DNA of 64,000 nt from positions 13,613,969-13,677,968 of the forward strand of contig NC_051450.1 in NCBI RefSeq assembly GCF_001649575.2, written 5' to 3'. The stretch's first letter is position 1. Each line of letters starts with the position of its first letter. The position numbers were made by a program, and so were the translations under genes. This document shows, piece after piece, positions 33,601-45,900 of this stretch. The stretch comes from Kryptolebias marmoratus (lineage: Eukaryota; Chordata; Actinopteri; Cyprinodontiformes; Rivulidae). The notes beneath the pieces were generated by a model. It did not search any database, was not told the DNA's origin, and worked only from the letters and a program-made list of their open reading frames with translations.

Positions 33601-34250
33601 CAAAACCTGCACGTCTGTCATAGACCTATACGTCTTAATTTATTCAGTAAACTTTATCCACAGAGACTACAAAATGTTATGTTTTAGCCTTGTTTAGCTT
33701 TTTTTTTTTCCAATTCTACAGTGAAGTCTAAAAGAATGAACAATTTATTTTTCATTCAACATTATATGTGCATAAAAAGTGAAAAAGTTATGTTTCAAGT
33801 CTAGCCAGAATAAACTGCACATTATCTGCAAATTTATTCATCAAGACAATGGAAGATCAGGCTTTCAATGTTTTTTCTTTGACTCACACTCATGAAGACT
33901 ATAATTCTCTTATTTGCATGTGTGTTGTTTTTTTAATGTGCTGTGCCCAAGTAAAAGTTGTTCCTTCATTTAGTATTTACCAATATTTAGTTTAGAGTAC
34001 AGTGTAATGACTTGGTGGATGACTGGATGACATAATGGACGTATGGATGAATGAGGCTAATGCAGTGATTAGGAGGTAAGTTTGCTGATCTGTGCCTTCA
34101 AACTGAGCAGCCATTTTCTTTAAAAAAATCCTCAAATTGTACATAAAGTGAGAGATTTAAAGCTCCTGCTGCACATCAGAATCAAAACCCTTTGAGACTT
34201 TTGAAATAGAAATCAAATCTTAAACAATAAAGAAGCAAATTCACAACTTG
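33601..34250. other. Intergenic DNA between tyms and the clul1-like exon
   Basis: AT-rich, with no exon recognisable on either strand. It is too short to hold the missing C-terminal part of a clusterin-like gene. Confidence 0.5.
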
Positions 34251-34252
34251 GA

Positions 34253-34372
34253 GACCTTACAGAATCCCTCCAGACAAGGTCGACACTCCCCAAATGAACA
34301 TCTGAATAAATCTTGACATTCCGGCTCTGCCTCCTTAAGTTTTTGTTCAGTTTTCTTTGGCCAGTTGCACCC
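34253..34372 (-). pseudogene. clul1: Isolated clusterin-like exon, probable clul1 relic
   Basis: On the minus strand an acceptor-like TTACTTCAG is followed by a frame reading EQKLKEAEPECQDL, then FGECRPCLEGFCK. The cysteine pattern C-x10-C-x2-C-x4-C and the words ECRPCLE match the first cysteine cluster of clusterin and clusterin-like 1. The place and strand are those of CLUL1 in other vertebrates (between TYMS and COLEC12, same direction as TYMS). After FCK the sequence offers only a weak donor (GTCTCC) and a stop five codons on. Only about 650 bases remain before the tyms promoter, far less than the rest of the gene needs. I found no second exon up to 39.6 kb. It is therefore read as a relic, though a rearranged gene or an assembly error is possible. 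Confidence 0.6.
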
Positions 34373-34849
34373 TGAAGTAACCCCACAACAGAGAATCTGC
34401 TCTCCGAAATGTAAAATTGCTTTTCTGGCACAAAGCCTGGCTTTTCTCTGTCTAAAGCAACCAGAGAATATACGAGTCTGCAGACAGTTCATTAATCCTG
34501 ACTGTTGTAAAACTACACGAGCTGCACTCCCACATTCATGATTCTTCCGTCTGCTTTGAGGTTCCTCTGTGGCTTTGTCATAAAGAGACAGAAAATATGA
34601 TAAACTGCACAAAAACAAGCCTGAAACTACAAAGATCTTGCAGTTGATCTGTTTAGGTACAATTTTATTATTTTTAGCTTCTTTCATCCAAAACTGTTGC
34701 TATGAATAAATAATTTGTGTCAAGGTGATGCATATGGAATCATGCAACCCTCCTTCTGTTGCTGCCTCCATCAGCGATTTGTGTTTCTTCTCCATCATTT
34801 CTTTCACTCAGTATTGTCTGCTTTATCTCCTAATCAACAGATTGATCTC

Positions 34850-35445
34850 TGGCTGCAGACAGCTCTGCACACACCAAAGAAACACACTATGATTATGTTC
34901 CAGTTGAGTCTTATTAGAGGGTTTGTTTGTGGTCGGTCAGTAGAGGCCTTGAAGAGAGTGGCTGTTGCACTGTTGAAGCTTGCTACTGGCTCAGAGAAAG
35001 GGAGTAGTAGACATCTAGGGAAAGCATCATAACAGTGTGCAGGAGGTTTATGCTGCAGTACAGACTTCATTGGTGCCAGAACAAGTTGCTTTTCCTCATA
35101 AAGGGAGATTCAGAGAGATTGCAGCTTATTTTGAGAACAGATGGGATCTTGCTACACTGTGTTGATGCTTTTGATGGCTCCTGCATGCCCATCATTGCAT
35201 TACAACTACACCACACTGACTATTTCAACCATAAAAACTGGTATTCTGTAGTCCTGCAAGGTGTTGTTGATGGAAAGAGGCTGTTCTGGGATGTGTTTGC
35301 TGGACTACCAGATAGCCTCTATGATGCAATAGTTCTGAGACTGTCCACACTGTGGAAGCTAGCCAGTCAGGGAAACTTCTTTCCAACTCACACCAGGGAC
35401 TGTGTTGTTAACAAAACACAGAAGTTGGTAATTATTGTAAAAAAA
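34850..35445 (+). pseudogene. Decayed Harbinger (HARBI1-like) transposase
   Basis: The frame at 34715-35032 ends in KRVAVALLKLATGSE, the helical region ahead of the DDE domain in PIF/Harbinger transposases. A second frame, 35035-35556, carries a DDE_Tnp_4-like core: ALQLHHTDYFNHKNWYSVVL, then QGVVDGKRLFWDVFAGLPDS and RLSTLWKLA. The two parts are in different frames and the catalytic segments between and after them are incomplete. The element is inactive. No terminal inverted repeats or TTA/TAA-type duplication were resolved. It is a transposon gene, not a host gene. Confidence 0.75.
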
Positions 35446-35559
35446 AAAAAAAAATACTGCATCAGTTTTACAGATTCTGGTTTGGTCCATGGAGCAGGAA
35501 ATGATCCAATGAGGCTCAGACAGAACCTTGAAATTCCATATTTACATTCTGTTTAAATC

Positions 35560-38500
35560 TGATTTGCTTTAACTCAGCAGATGTGAATTATATCAGTTAT
35601 GTGTTTAAACATTTATTTTATTTTGTCTTTTTTTACATTTTGAGCATCTGCACCCCTTTGCACCCTTTAGATTTTTTGTCTGTACTGACACAGCCAAAAA
35701 TACAATCTTTTATCACTTAAAAACATAAGCTTTCCTTACACCAAAACATAATTGTTAAATGTATGCTGGGAAGTGCCACTGCAACATAGTTACCACAAGG
35801 TGGCATCATTCCTCAAACTCAAACTATTTAGATCGTGTCACTACATTTAAGTAATCAAATATGAACAGTAATGATACATATTCTTGAATTATCACAATAA
35901 GGCATATCAACTTAATTAGCAAAGAAAATCTATTTTAGGTGATGCAGCAAGTAATATAGTCTTTATTAGCGTTCTGTAATTCAGTGTAAGTTGTGTTAAA
36001 CATAAACAAAAATGCATAAAAAGAAAAATAAGCTAGATATTTTTTGTTTGGAAAACAAGTCAAGTACATAAGCCAAGAGCTATCAGGCTTAGAATGTTAT
36101 TTTTATAACATTATCCTGTAATAATGATTTATTTATATTTATTTATCTTGAGATAATTGAACTTGTTTTGTTGTGATAATGTTTTAATGATGCCTTTTTA
36201 AAAATAAGACTTTTATGCTAAAACTCTTTTAAAACCACAAATAAATTCAAGAGTACTTCTTAATCAGAAATCTCATCGTCAACTGATTCAAGTTGAAAAT
36301 GTCACATTGAGGAACCATCATGACTTATCAACACATTACTATTACAGATCATCTCCAAGGGTAATGACAATAATAACTGGGTTTAAAGAAAAAACTGCTT
36401 TGCATTCTTGAGTTAATGAGATCAAACTAAGAAAAATCTCAATATAACAAAATAATCTGCTTGTAATGTTGAGAAAATCACATAAAAAACAGCCGGTGGA
36501 ACGTCTATAAAATGACACACTGAGGGAGTGATGCTCTGCAAAATAGAAACAATAAAAAGTGTAAAACAGGCATCTTGAGGATAAAAACATCAAATTCCAC
36601 AGTGAAAGCTGAAGGTTGGAGGAATAAAGCTTGAAGGATATGATAGTTTTTGGCTCTTCTCAACAGCACAAATCCTATTAGTGTATTTGCATTATTTGTT
36701 ATTGTGCCCTTACGCCCGCAGCATAACTCCAGGTCCTCTTAAAGCCGGCATTATTGCACAGATACCACAGTTAATTGTTTACAGGTCTGTCTCACACTCA
36801 GTCTGCAGAGGTAAAACTTTCTGCTCTAATCTCCACCAGACTGACGCTAAGCTTCGGCCTCCTGTAGGGACCCACCACCTCCTTCCTTTGTCTCAGAAAG
36901 CAGACAAACTCTGCTTTGGAGGCCATTAAAGGAGCAGAATGAACATAAAGATGTTTGTTTATAAGTCTTTTACTACAAAACATGCAATTTGTGCGCAACC
37001 CTGATTGTCATTTTGATTGTTTTTCTGTTTTCATTTACATTTTTTTTTTCAACCACTACAGGCAGCCCCTGGTTTTAATTTACTTTCATATAAAATAAGA
37101 GTTTGGTTACAGAGAGGGTTGTGCAATCCACCACAGGGAACAAACTTGAATTTATTCTGGTCTATGTAAGATTTTACAACCACAACATTAAAACCATTGG
37201 TCAAATGAGAAAAAAAAAAAATCTGAACCATTAGAGGATAAACTCTTGGAGAGTGAGATTTGGAAGTCAAAACTTAAAAAAAATAATGTGGAGAACAAAA
37301 AGCAGCATGGTAAATGTAGAATTCATTTGTTTTCGGAGCCTTGTTTTAATCTGAATCTACTGCTGAAAGCTTTGATCCAGCAAATAAAATGCCAAACCCT
37401 TAACTTAGAGCCCTCATGAGCCTGGCTGTAAGACACCGAACCTGCAGCTGCTTTTTATCAGCTCACTACAGTTTTCAGGGCCTTAACATAAACCTGCTGC
37501 TCCAATTATAACTGACAGTAAAATAACAAATACGAAGCCTTTAGGAAAACAAGTAATTAGTATCTTTATCATTGCAGGCTGGTCTGGAATTTAATTTATG
37601 ACGTACTGGGTCAAATCTGAGCTTTAGCTCTGAGCCTGCATGGGTTTGAAGGTTGTGTTATCCAAATAACGGGGCGGAAACAGAGCAGAGTTGGATGTTT
37701 GTATGGCTTTTTTCTTAAAGTTCAGAGTAATTCAGATTGGGATCTTTTACTGCAAAGACAACATAACGTAACTCGCTGAACTGAAAACACAGTTCTGTCA
37801 GACTCCTTCGCTGTTCCTTCTGCAAGGAGGCAGCTGGTTTTCAGGCTTTGATCACTGATCTGCATCTGCAGGCGGGAGAGATAGTAGAAACAGGAAGTGC
37901 TACGGTTATCACAGCACCTAAAGAGTTAATGGGGAAAAAACGCCTGCTGGTGAACTTTAAACTCTATGATGATGGATAGATAATCTGGAGCTCTGGGGAA
38001 GATCAAATGCTTATCAGAGCAAAACTTATTATAACTAAATAAAAAAAGTTGTTATTTTCAAAGCAGTGTATAACATTACCTACTTACAAAAACAGGTCAT
38101 CAATCTGGCTGCATATCAGAGTAATGTTTATTTTACAGTGTGTTTTTGTGTATGTGTGTTTTATTAACATAATTAGTTTATTAAAAGATCTGGATTATTG
38201 CTGGTTTTATGTAGGTTAAGAGATTGCATAAAAATAACCTATAAACTAAAGACAATGGGTCACAGGGTCAAATAGGGGCAACATCTGGGAATCACTTTTG
38301 TACAAGTGATTTATTTTCCCAACTTTATATTTTATTTCTTTATTTTTATTAGCCCAACAAAGATATACTTTTTGGTGTTTTTTTTCCCCTCTACAATGAT
38401 TTTAAAAAACCGTGAAGTTTTCTGTAATGAGTACCAGATTTTTAACCCGGGGACAAGATGGCCATCAAGCCCCTGTAACTTAATCTCATCTCCGGCTGGA

Positions 38501-39600
38501 TTATTTCGTCCTGGGTTCTGTGGCGCTGAAAGCGACCTGCACCTCCTCTTTGCAAGCAGGAGGAGACGGTACAGTCACTACTGACTTCAAAAGACTCAGA
38601 ACCAAGTTTTACAGAAAACTGGGATGAAACTGAAATAAATAAAAACTGCTAGAATTTTTAAGAACTTCCTGCTTTGTCGGGATTGTTGAATTGGACAACT
38701 GAAACTTTCACAGTGTGTGTGTGTTTGTGTGTGGGTGCCACAACCACCTGGCTTCAAACCTACAATCCAGCACCTATCATACTCCATCGGGTGTTGTGGT
38801 GCTATTTTTTGTGTCTGTGAGGCATTCTCTGTGTCTGCTCCTTCACCATGGGAACGTGAGCATGAGTGTGTTTTTGTATGACCCTAAACACCCATATGAA
38901 CAATATCATAATACTAAATACATGCAATGAAAGGCACACTAGCAATGCATATTGTCATGTCTGAATATGGACAATAAAAAATCTGCTTTTGGACAGACAA
39001 TATCTGTAAAATTGCAACCATGACCAACTGTTAATCTGCCTGCTTTTGTTTTTTTTTTAAGCAGTTCTAAAAATTTGCATGCAGGCACAAGACAGACAGT
39101 GCCGGTTTATATAGTCTACAACAGACCTCAAAAATATAATCCTTTTTTAATTATTTTTTTACTATGTGGCATGAGTGCCATCTGACAGCCATCAGGTGTT
39201 GCTGCCTACTTCTGACCTTGGCCTTCATTCACTGTTTGGATTGACTGTTGAACACCCCAGCAACAGCCTGATAACACTATCTTTCCACTTGTGATGCTGC
39301 CCCAAGGTGTTTTAGACCTGCCAGCTCCTTACAATTCATATCATTTTCATACCTATTGCTTGTCTCCATGTGTACCAAATATTGTCCAAATCCTTCCCTA
39401 TGGGTGTCTATTTTATGTCAAGTAGAAGTAAGTTCAGTGCAACAATCATAATATGAGAGCCAAACAATTTTACAGTTTAGAATAAATTCATTTTTGGCCC
39501 CTCTTTTTAAGAATTTGCCTGCCTAATCTACTACTTTATGTAAATTAAACAGACAATTCCTGTTTGAGTACGTTCCAAGCGCAATAAAAACAAAAACACG
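35560..39600. other. Intergenic DNA between tyms and colec12
   Basis: No exon could be supported on either strand. Slightly GC-richer islands at 36700-36930 and 38430-38590 have short ORFs with no family resemblance; they could be conserved noncoding DNA or repeats. CETN1, found in this interval in human, is not seen, as expected for a mammalian retrogene. Confidence 0.5.
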
Positions 39601-39639
39601 CGGTTTTATTTTGAAAACCAACACAGGAAGCGTAAGGTT

Positions 39640-39948
39640 GTGAGATCTGGGTTGGGGTAGCTTTACTGTGGCGGCACCGGTCAGCTCCGCTGCGAGGCGA
39701 GACTCCGGGATCGTCCCAGAACTGAGTCAGAACCTCCTCAGATGTGCTGTGAGCAGGGGAACAGAGACCATGGGCTTTTAAACTGAGGACAAACATGAAC
39801 ACAGACGCATGAATTAAAGGAGCTGAAACTAGAAGAAGGAGTTGCCTCAGAGGGAAAACTTCAGCACTTTGCACTGGATGCTGCGGAGATGCGCAGAAAG
39901 TGACCGGGATCCTCATCGCTTCTGCAGTCAAACACGTTACAAAACGCC
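39640..39948 (+). promoter_or_regulatory. colec12: Putative colec12 5' leader with upstream ORFs
   Basis: This moderately GC-rich stretch in front of the colec12 ATG contains upstream ORFs at 39742-39786, 39770-39781 and 39795-39812. A 24-codon one at 39878-39952 has a stop that overlaps the main start as ATGA. The transcription start is not known; if it lies downstream of these ATGs they are irrelevant. Confidence 0.4.
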
Positions 39949-42900
39949 ATGAAAGGTACGAACTGTGGACTGATTTTTAGTTAGGCTACGTGTTAATAAC
40001 CAGCTGTATTAGTGGATAAATTCATGTGTTTATTAAAAAAGAAAATGGACATGAATTGTGAATAAGTGAGGAGTTTCAGCCGCATCCAGGTGGGGTTCTG
40101 TGGAAAGTTTATGAACAATCAATAGCTCACCTGTTGACTGTAACTCTTTGAATGACCTCAGTTTGCAATTAACAGAAAATTGATTCCGACTGGATTTTGG
40201 CCCTTTCTTTGACTAGCCATTAGCTCGTCAGTCTGGTCAGAGTTCAGCTCTGTTCCTCCAATCTGAGGTTGTTCAAAGAGCTATCTGCAACAGGTAATAT
40301 GTTGATTGTTCATAACCTTTTCACAGCACACAAACGATCTGACCTGTTGCTTTAATACAAGCAATACAAGATATGTTTGAATTCAGACCATATGAGTTAG
40401 ACATTTGAGTGAAACAGAAATTAATCTTGTCTTTTGAACAAGTACTTCTTTTAAATGATAACAGATCTGAGACTTTTACTATTAAACCTGGCAAACGATA
40501 CTGTGCCTTTCTTCATTCAACAAGTAATTTGAAATGAGTTCAACCAACTCATTTAAGTTGAAAACCAACATTTGTAAAAGTGTTAATGTAATCAGACACT
40601 ATTAGTTTGACTCAAATCATATAATTAATTCTGAAATAACTAATTGTGTGGAAAGTCATTAAGTCTTAGAATTAGATGCAACCTAAAATAATTAATCATT
40701 TAAATAACCTAAACTCAATTTGGTTATATAATGCAACATTTTTCTATTTAAGACAGTCCACCATGCTCTTTGGTTGTTTTTTGGAGTGTATCTGTTTAAC
40801 TTACTCAATGAAAACATTATTCAATGTTTAAGAAAAGATGCAGTCGTGTATTGCAACAAAAAAGCTTTTTGTATTAGAGCTCTAACTCCAACAAACAGTC
40901 ACTTTCAGGGAACATACTCCAGTTGTGTTACGAAGAATGCTTGATTTTTTTTTCCCCCTCTGAGACAAACCGCGGTTAAGTAACGCTCAGGAATGTGTGA
41001 TCCACTCTGCATTCACGACTCTTCTTCTGATCTAACCCCCTCTGACCTCCCAACAATAAACACACACTCATCCCTCTCCATCTCCCATGTCTTCCTCCCC
41101 TCAGCTCCATCTGTCTACCATTACCGGAGATGTTCTCCTTGTTTTTGCTCCACTTTTCACTGTAGTGCATGGCAGCGGAGTGTAATTAGGGTTTACTGTC
41201 AACAAACCAGAGAAACCACAGCTAGTTGCATTCCTGGGACCACCGATCTCCACACACAAACACAAAGACAGGAGATGAAACTCTACCACCTCAGGTCTAA
41301 AACTTTGCTGACTGCCTTTGCTTTTCTACACACAAATATTTGTATTTAAGAAGAAAGATTTGCTCTTTCTTGGTTCGGTGTAGTTAGTTTTTACTTCTGA
41401 ACGTATACAGCTCCATTTAACACAGCATATCACCACTAATGTGTGCATATTAACCATTTATGTTTCTGATTTTGTCACACAGACGACTTTGGAGACGAGG
41501 AGGAAGTACAGTCTTTTGGATACAAGAGGTTCGGTGAGTGCATGAGAAGTTTTTATTAAAGCTGGAGGAAAGAGAAACCGGCAGTGTAGGAGCTCTGATT
41601 ATTAAACTTTTATGGTCCTTCAAATAAATTGCCATCAGTAAAAGACACTAAGTGTGTGGGCTTAACTCTCTTTCTTTTACCTTAATATTAACAGGCATGC
41701 TGCTATAATTGAATCAATTGTTTAAATTAGAGGAGCCTGTGTGATTGAGCGTCATCTCTGCCGATATTTGAGTTGAACATAAATGCGGCTGCCGGTCTGT
41801 GAGGTCCGGCTCACCGCAGGCGCGCTGACTGTTGACGGAGCCCACCAGATCAAGAAGTTTCAAAAACTCTTCACAGAGTCCTTTATCCACTCAGACGGAG
41901 TCATTTAAACCCAGTGAGTCACACAAACATGTCGAGGACCTAAAAAAATGTGGTTACTCAAACTGAAATAGTTATGGGTTTGTTTTGGTAGAACAAAAGC
42001 AAAGAGTTGAAACATATTTGTTTTTTGTTCTAGTGTGCTCGTTATAGCCTTTTGCTGGGTTTTCTTAGTATGCTCCCTCTCTTTTAGTGAACAAGTTTTA
42101 GGCTGTAGATGACTAATTTTGCAAAAAAAAAAAAAAAAAAAAATTGATGTGATTTGGTTTCAGGTAACACCATAGAACCAAATCAGCGGTTTTAAGAGTG
42201 TTACATGACTTCCATCAGTGTTGACCCTGGTGATTCTGCTGTCCTGGTTCTGTTAGATCTGACTGCAGCCTTCAACACCATAAATGACAATATTCTCCAT
42301 TTACATGTTGTGTCAGCTTTAAAGGTACAGTCCTTAACCCTCCTGAAGACCTCAAAAGAACGAAAGACAAAAAGAGTTCCAGTTGTGCTCATCAATTGGA
42401 GTTTCCTTCATTTAGAAAAATATTCTTCAACAGTGAACTGCGTACCACTTAGTTGTGGGGTACACCTCAAGGCTCAATGTGAGGCCCTATTTCCTTTTCG
42501 TTAAATATGCTTTCCTGTGCATTTTCATAAAGCATATTCATCATTTTGCTGATAACATTCAGATCTGTTTGCTTGTACCAGCTAAAAGCAATGCTGTTAT
42601 TTAGTTTTACACCATGGATGGAGAAAATAACATGATCCAAGTTTTAGTTCATTTAGTACAGTTTTAGCACATTTCGGAGGAGAAAAATGTGTCTTTTCTG
42701 CAGAGAAAAGTTTGAAAAGCTGTTTTTTCTTTCAATGAGCAAAAGCCCTGATATAGCTGATATATTCTGTAGAAGTGCCATTATTGACTGTCATCACAAT
42801 AAACAGTATGTTTTGCTTCATAGTGTGGTTCAAAACAATTTACCATTTCCACAAAGACATAATTCTAAGCTTGGAAAGATGGATTATCTCATAGTCTTGA

Positions 42901-45900
42901 TCTTAAAATTGGTATCACAAGAATTCTGCAGTTTTGACATCTAGCCAAGCAGATAGTTTTGATAAAATATTCTGCCACCATCTCGACACATTACTGTGTG
43001 TCGAGATGGTGGCAGAACATAGTAAAACATAGTTTTAAGCACAGTTTACTAAACTAACTAGTTTTTTTAACTGCAAATGAGACAAATAAATCTTTTTAGC
43101 CAGCTTTTCACAGAAGGACAAAGTGCATATATATTTTTTACAAGCATTGCAGCACTTGTTTAACCATTTCTGGTGTAGTTCCCAAACTTGTAGCCGGGAC
43201 CCCATTGTGGGGAGTAAAAGACTGCGTGAGGAGTCTTGAGATGATTTCTAGAAATAAAAAAAAAACAACTTAAAAAAAAGATCATAAATGAATCAAAATA
43301 TAACAGTTGTTGAAGCTAGTTTTGATGTCTTTATATCCTTGTTTAATTGACTTATTTGCAATGTTTCAACATTTTAATCTACAGTAATTTGGGTTTTGAG
43401 TCTCTGCTACTGTTATTTTGTGGGTCAGAAGCAGAAAAGTTTGGGAACCACTGCTTTAACAAGAGCTCACTGTAACAGAACAAATGCTAAGTTGGTAAAA
43501 AGCCAGTTTTTTTTTTCAATTTGGACCAACTCTGTTACTGATTAAATGTTCCACACGCTCTCTTTTGCATTAGCGCTTTTTGTCAGACTGCTGTTTTATT
43601 TAAAATGTTCATCGTCGAGGACATGCATTCATGCTTTTGGATAAAGATGTAAGAGTGGCACCAAGCGGCAAACATTCTCTCATGCACAACCAGACACATC
43701 ATAATTATCCTGACAATACAAATGCTCAATCTCAATTTTGTAGATTTAAGATTTGCCATGGGATCCGAAGCCCCTGTGTCTCAGTATGACTCATTTCCAC
43801 AGAGATTGGCCGAGATCTGTGAGAGGCCGCGTGAGGCAGCGCAGTTTAACTCAATGCCAGCAGAGACGAATTTGAATTCCGTCTGAACACAATCTCCTTT
43901 ATCCGAGTCACCTGAGTCGAGGCATCTTGTTTGTCTTTCCCTGTGAGCGGATTGAATCCTGCGCATGGGTTTAGAGAGCCAGCACACTTTCAACTCTGCT
44001 CAGATGAGATGTTTATGTTTGTACGAGCAGAAGGTGAGAGCTGCTGAATCTCTCAGAAATAGGGCAGCTGTTTGGAACAGCCGGCTGCAAGGATTTATTG
44101 TGCAACAGGGCTGTATGCATGCAAACCATCACAAACCTCCATTCTTCTGCTATTAGTGCTGTAATGTAGGTTCTCAGGGGGACTCAAACACTTAGTTCCT
44201 CTTACATGTTTGGCTGTAATTCATTGCAGCCTCCCAGGAGACTGATAGTGTTTAAACTGTTGTAACGTCAAAGTTGTGAATGTTGTTCAAATCTGTCTCT
44301 GGTTTGTAAATCCGTGCCTCAACACTGAAAAACAGAACACTTAATCCTGAAGGTTTTAAGCAGTAAATGAAAACAAATGTTTCTTATTTACATACAGTTT
44401 TACACTGAGCTTTTTTTTTTTTTAAGAACTTGAGCAGTTCTTTCTGGGAACCATTAAGACGTGAACAGGAATAAGTAGCTGTCAGCAGGTGAATTAAGCT
44501 GCTCGTGTTGAACTCAACAGTCAGACCTCACCACTTTACTGCTGGATAGCCAGGATATAAACATATGAGTGAGTGAATGTGTTGCAAGTTATAATGAATT
44601 AAGTGTTGAGGTTTTATGTAAATGCCCTTTTTTATAAACTACACATGCCCAAGGCTTTATTCTTTGAATAGTAGATTTTGAACTCAGGCACCTACACTGT
44701 AAATTTAAACATATTGTTTCAACTTACCAATATGAATAAAAGAGTTGCCTTAAAATTCTAATTTGGATAAAAAAAAAAAACATAATTTCTCCTTCTACCA
44801 TTACATCTGTTATCTTGATTAAAATAGCTTACATAAACATCTTTTCATCCTGGAGTCCACCCAGTGGCCTGGTTGATTAAGTTAACTTATTTTACTATTT
44901 CATTAATGTGTGGAGCTTCAATTTATGATCTCTGTGGAGGTTTGGACAGTTTTTTTAACAATTTCATTTAATCACAACTTCACAGTTTATCAAGCTAACA
45001 GAAATAGCAAACAAGCAAAAACCATTTTAACAGTGTGCCAAAAATCTAATTAATTCTCTAAATGTAATAAGTTTCACACAACTGAAGGCAGACAGGAATC
45101 AAACTGAACATATAAATGAAAAATGAGCTCCAACACTTTTAATGTTAATGATGTAAGATGTGTAAACAGCACACTTTCCTATCAGTTGTGAGGCCGAACA
45201 GCTGTATTTGGGTGCATTTCACTGTTCTTTATGAAAAAAGACCCATAAAACGTCTCAAAATGCACCAGTTTGACTGTCAAAAATGGTTCCCAATAAAACA
45301 TCTGTTCACTTCCAATGAAAAAAAAAGATGACTTACATACTTTTTATTTAGATAAGATTATTTTATACATATGAGCAAAGTTTGCTGTGCTTCCTTCCAA
45401 GTTTTCAACAAGGGTTGTATAGGCGTTCCATAAAAAAATGCACACTGTGTGACGTCAACACACATATAGAAGAAACACAAAGTGACTAGGTGTTGAAATG
45501 TCTTTAGAGGAACATTTGGGACTGTTTGCAGCTTTACTGAGGTGCAGACTGACATGTCCGATTGCTGAAGCTCACACATAAAAAACATTAAGCTGTTTTT
45601 GGTTATATTTCATCCTGAAGGTATTTATAGATTATCTATATGTACATAAATACAAACAGTATGTACATAGAAACATCCATTTATTTCCATGCAAGTTGAC
45701 ACACACAGGCAGGTTCAGATGGTTATCCCATTTTGCTCCCTGCCAAGTGAAATCCAGGCCGGATTTGCTTCCAGGCTACTCAGAGTTAAAACATATTTAG
45801 TTTTCTTTGAGGATCTGACAGTAGAAGGCCATTAGAATAAAAACAAACTCTACATGGGCTTTGGTTGAACTCTTCCCAACCCATTAGGACTGGTATAATC

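Noticed and set aside
35035..35556. A 173-codon ORF that might be a new host gene
   Set aside because: The core is Harbinger transposase (DDE_Tnp_4 type), frame-shifted relative to its N-terminal part and incomplete.
36342..36998. Minus-strand ORFs considered as further clul1 exons
   Set aside because: Neither shows clusterin cysteine spacing nor flanking splice sites in a matching phase.
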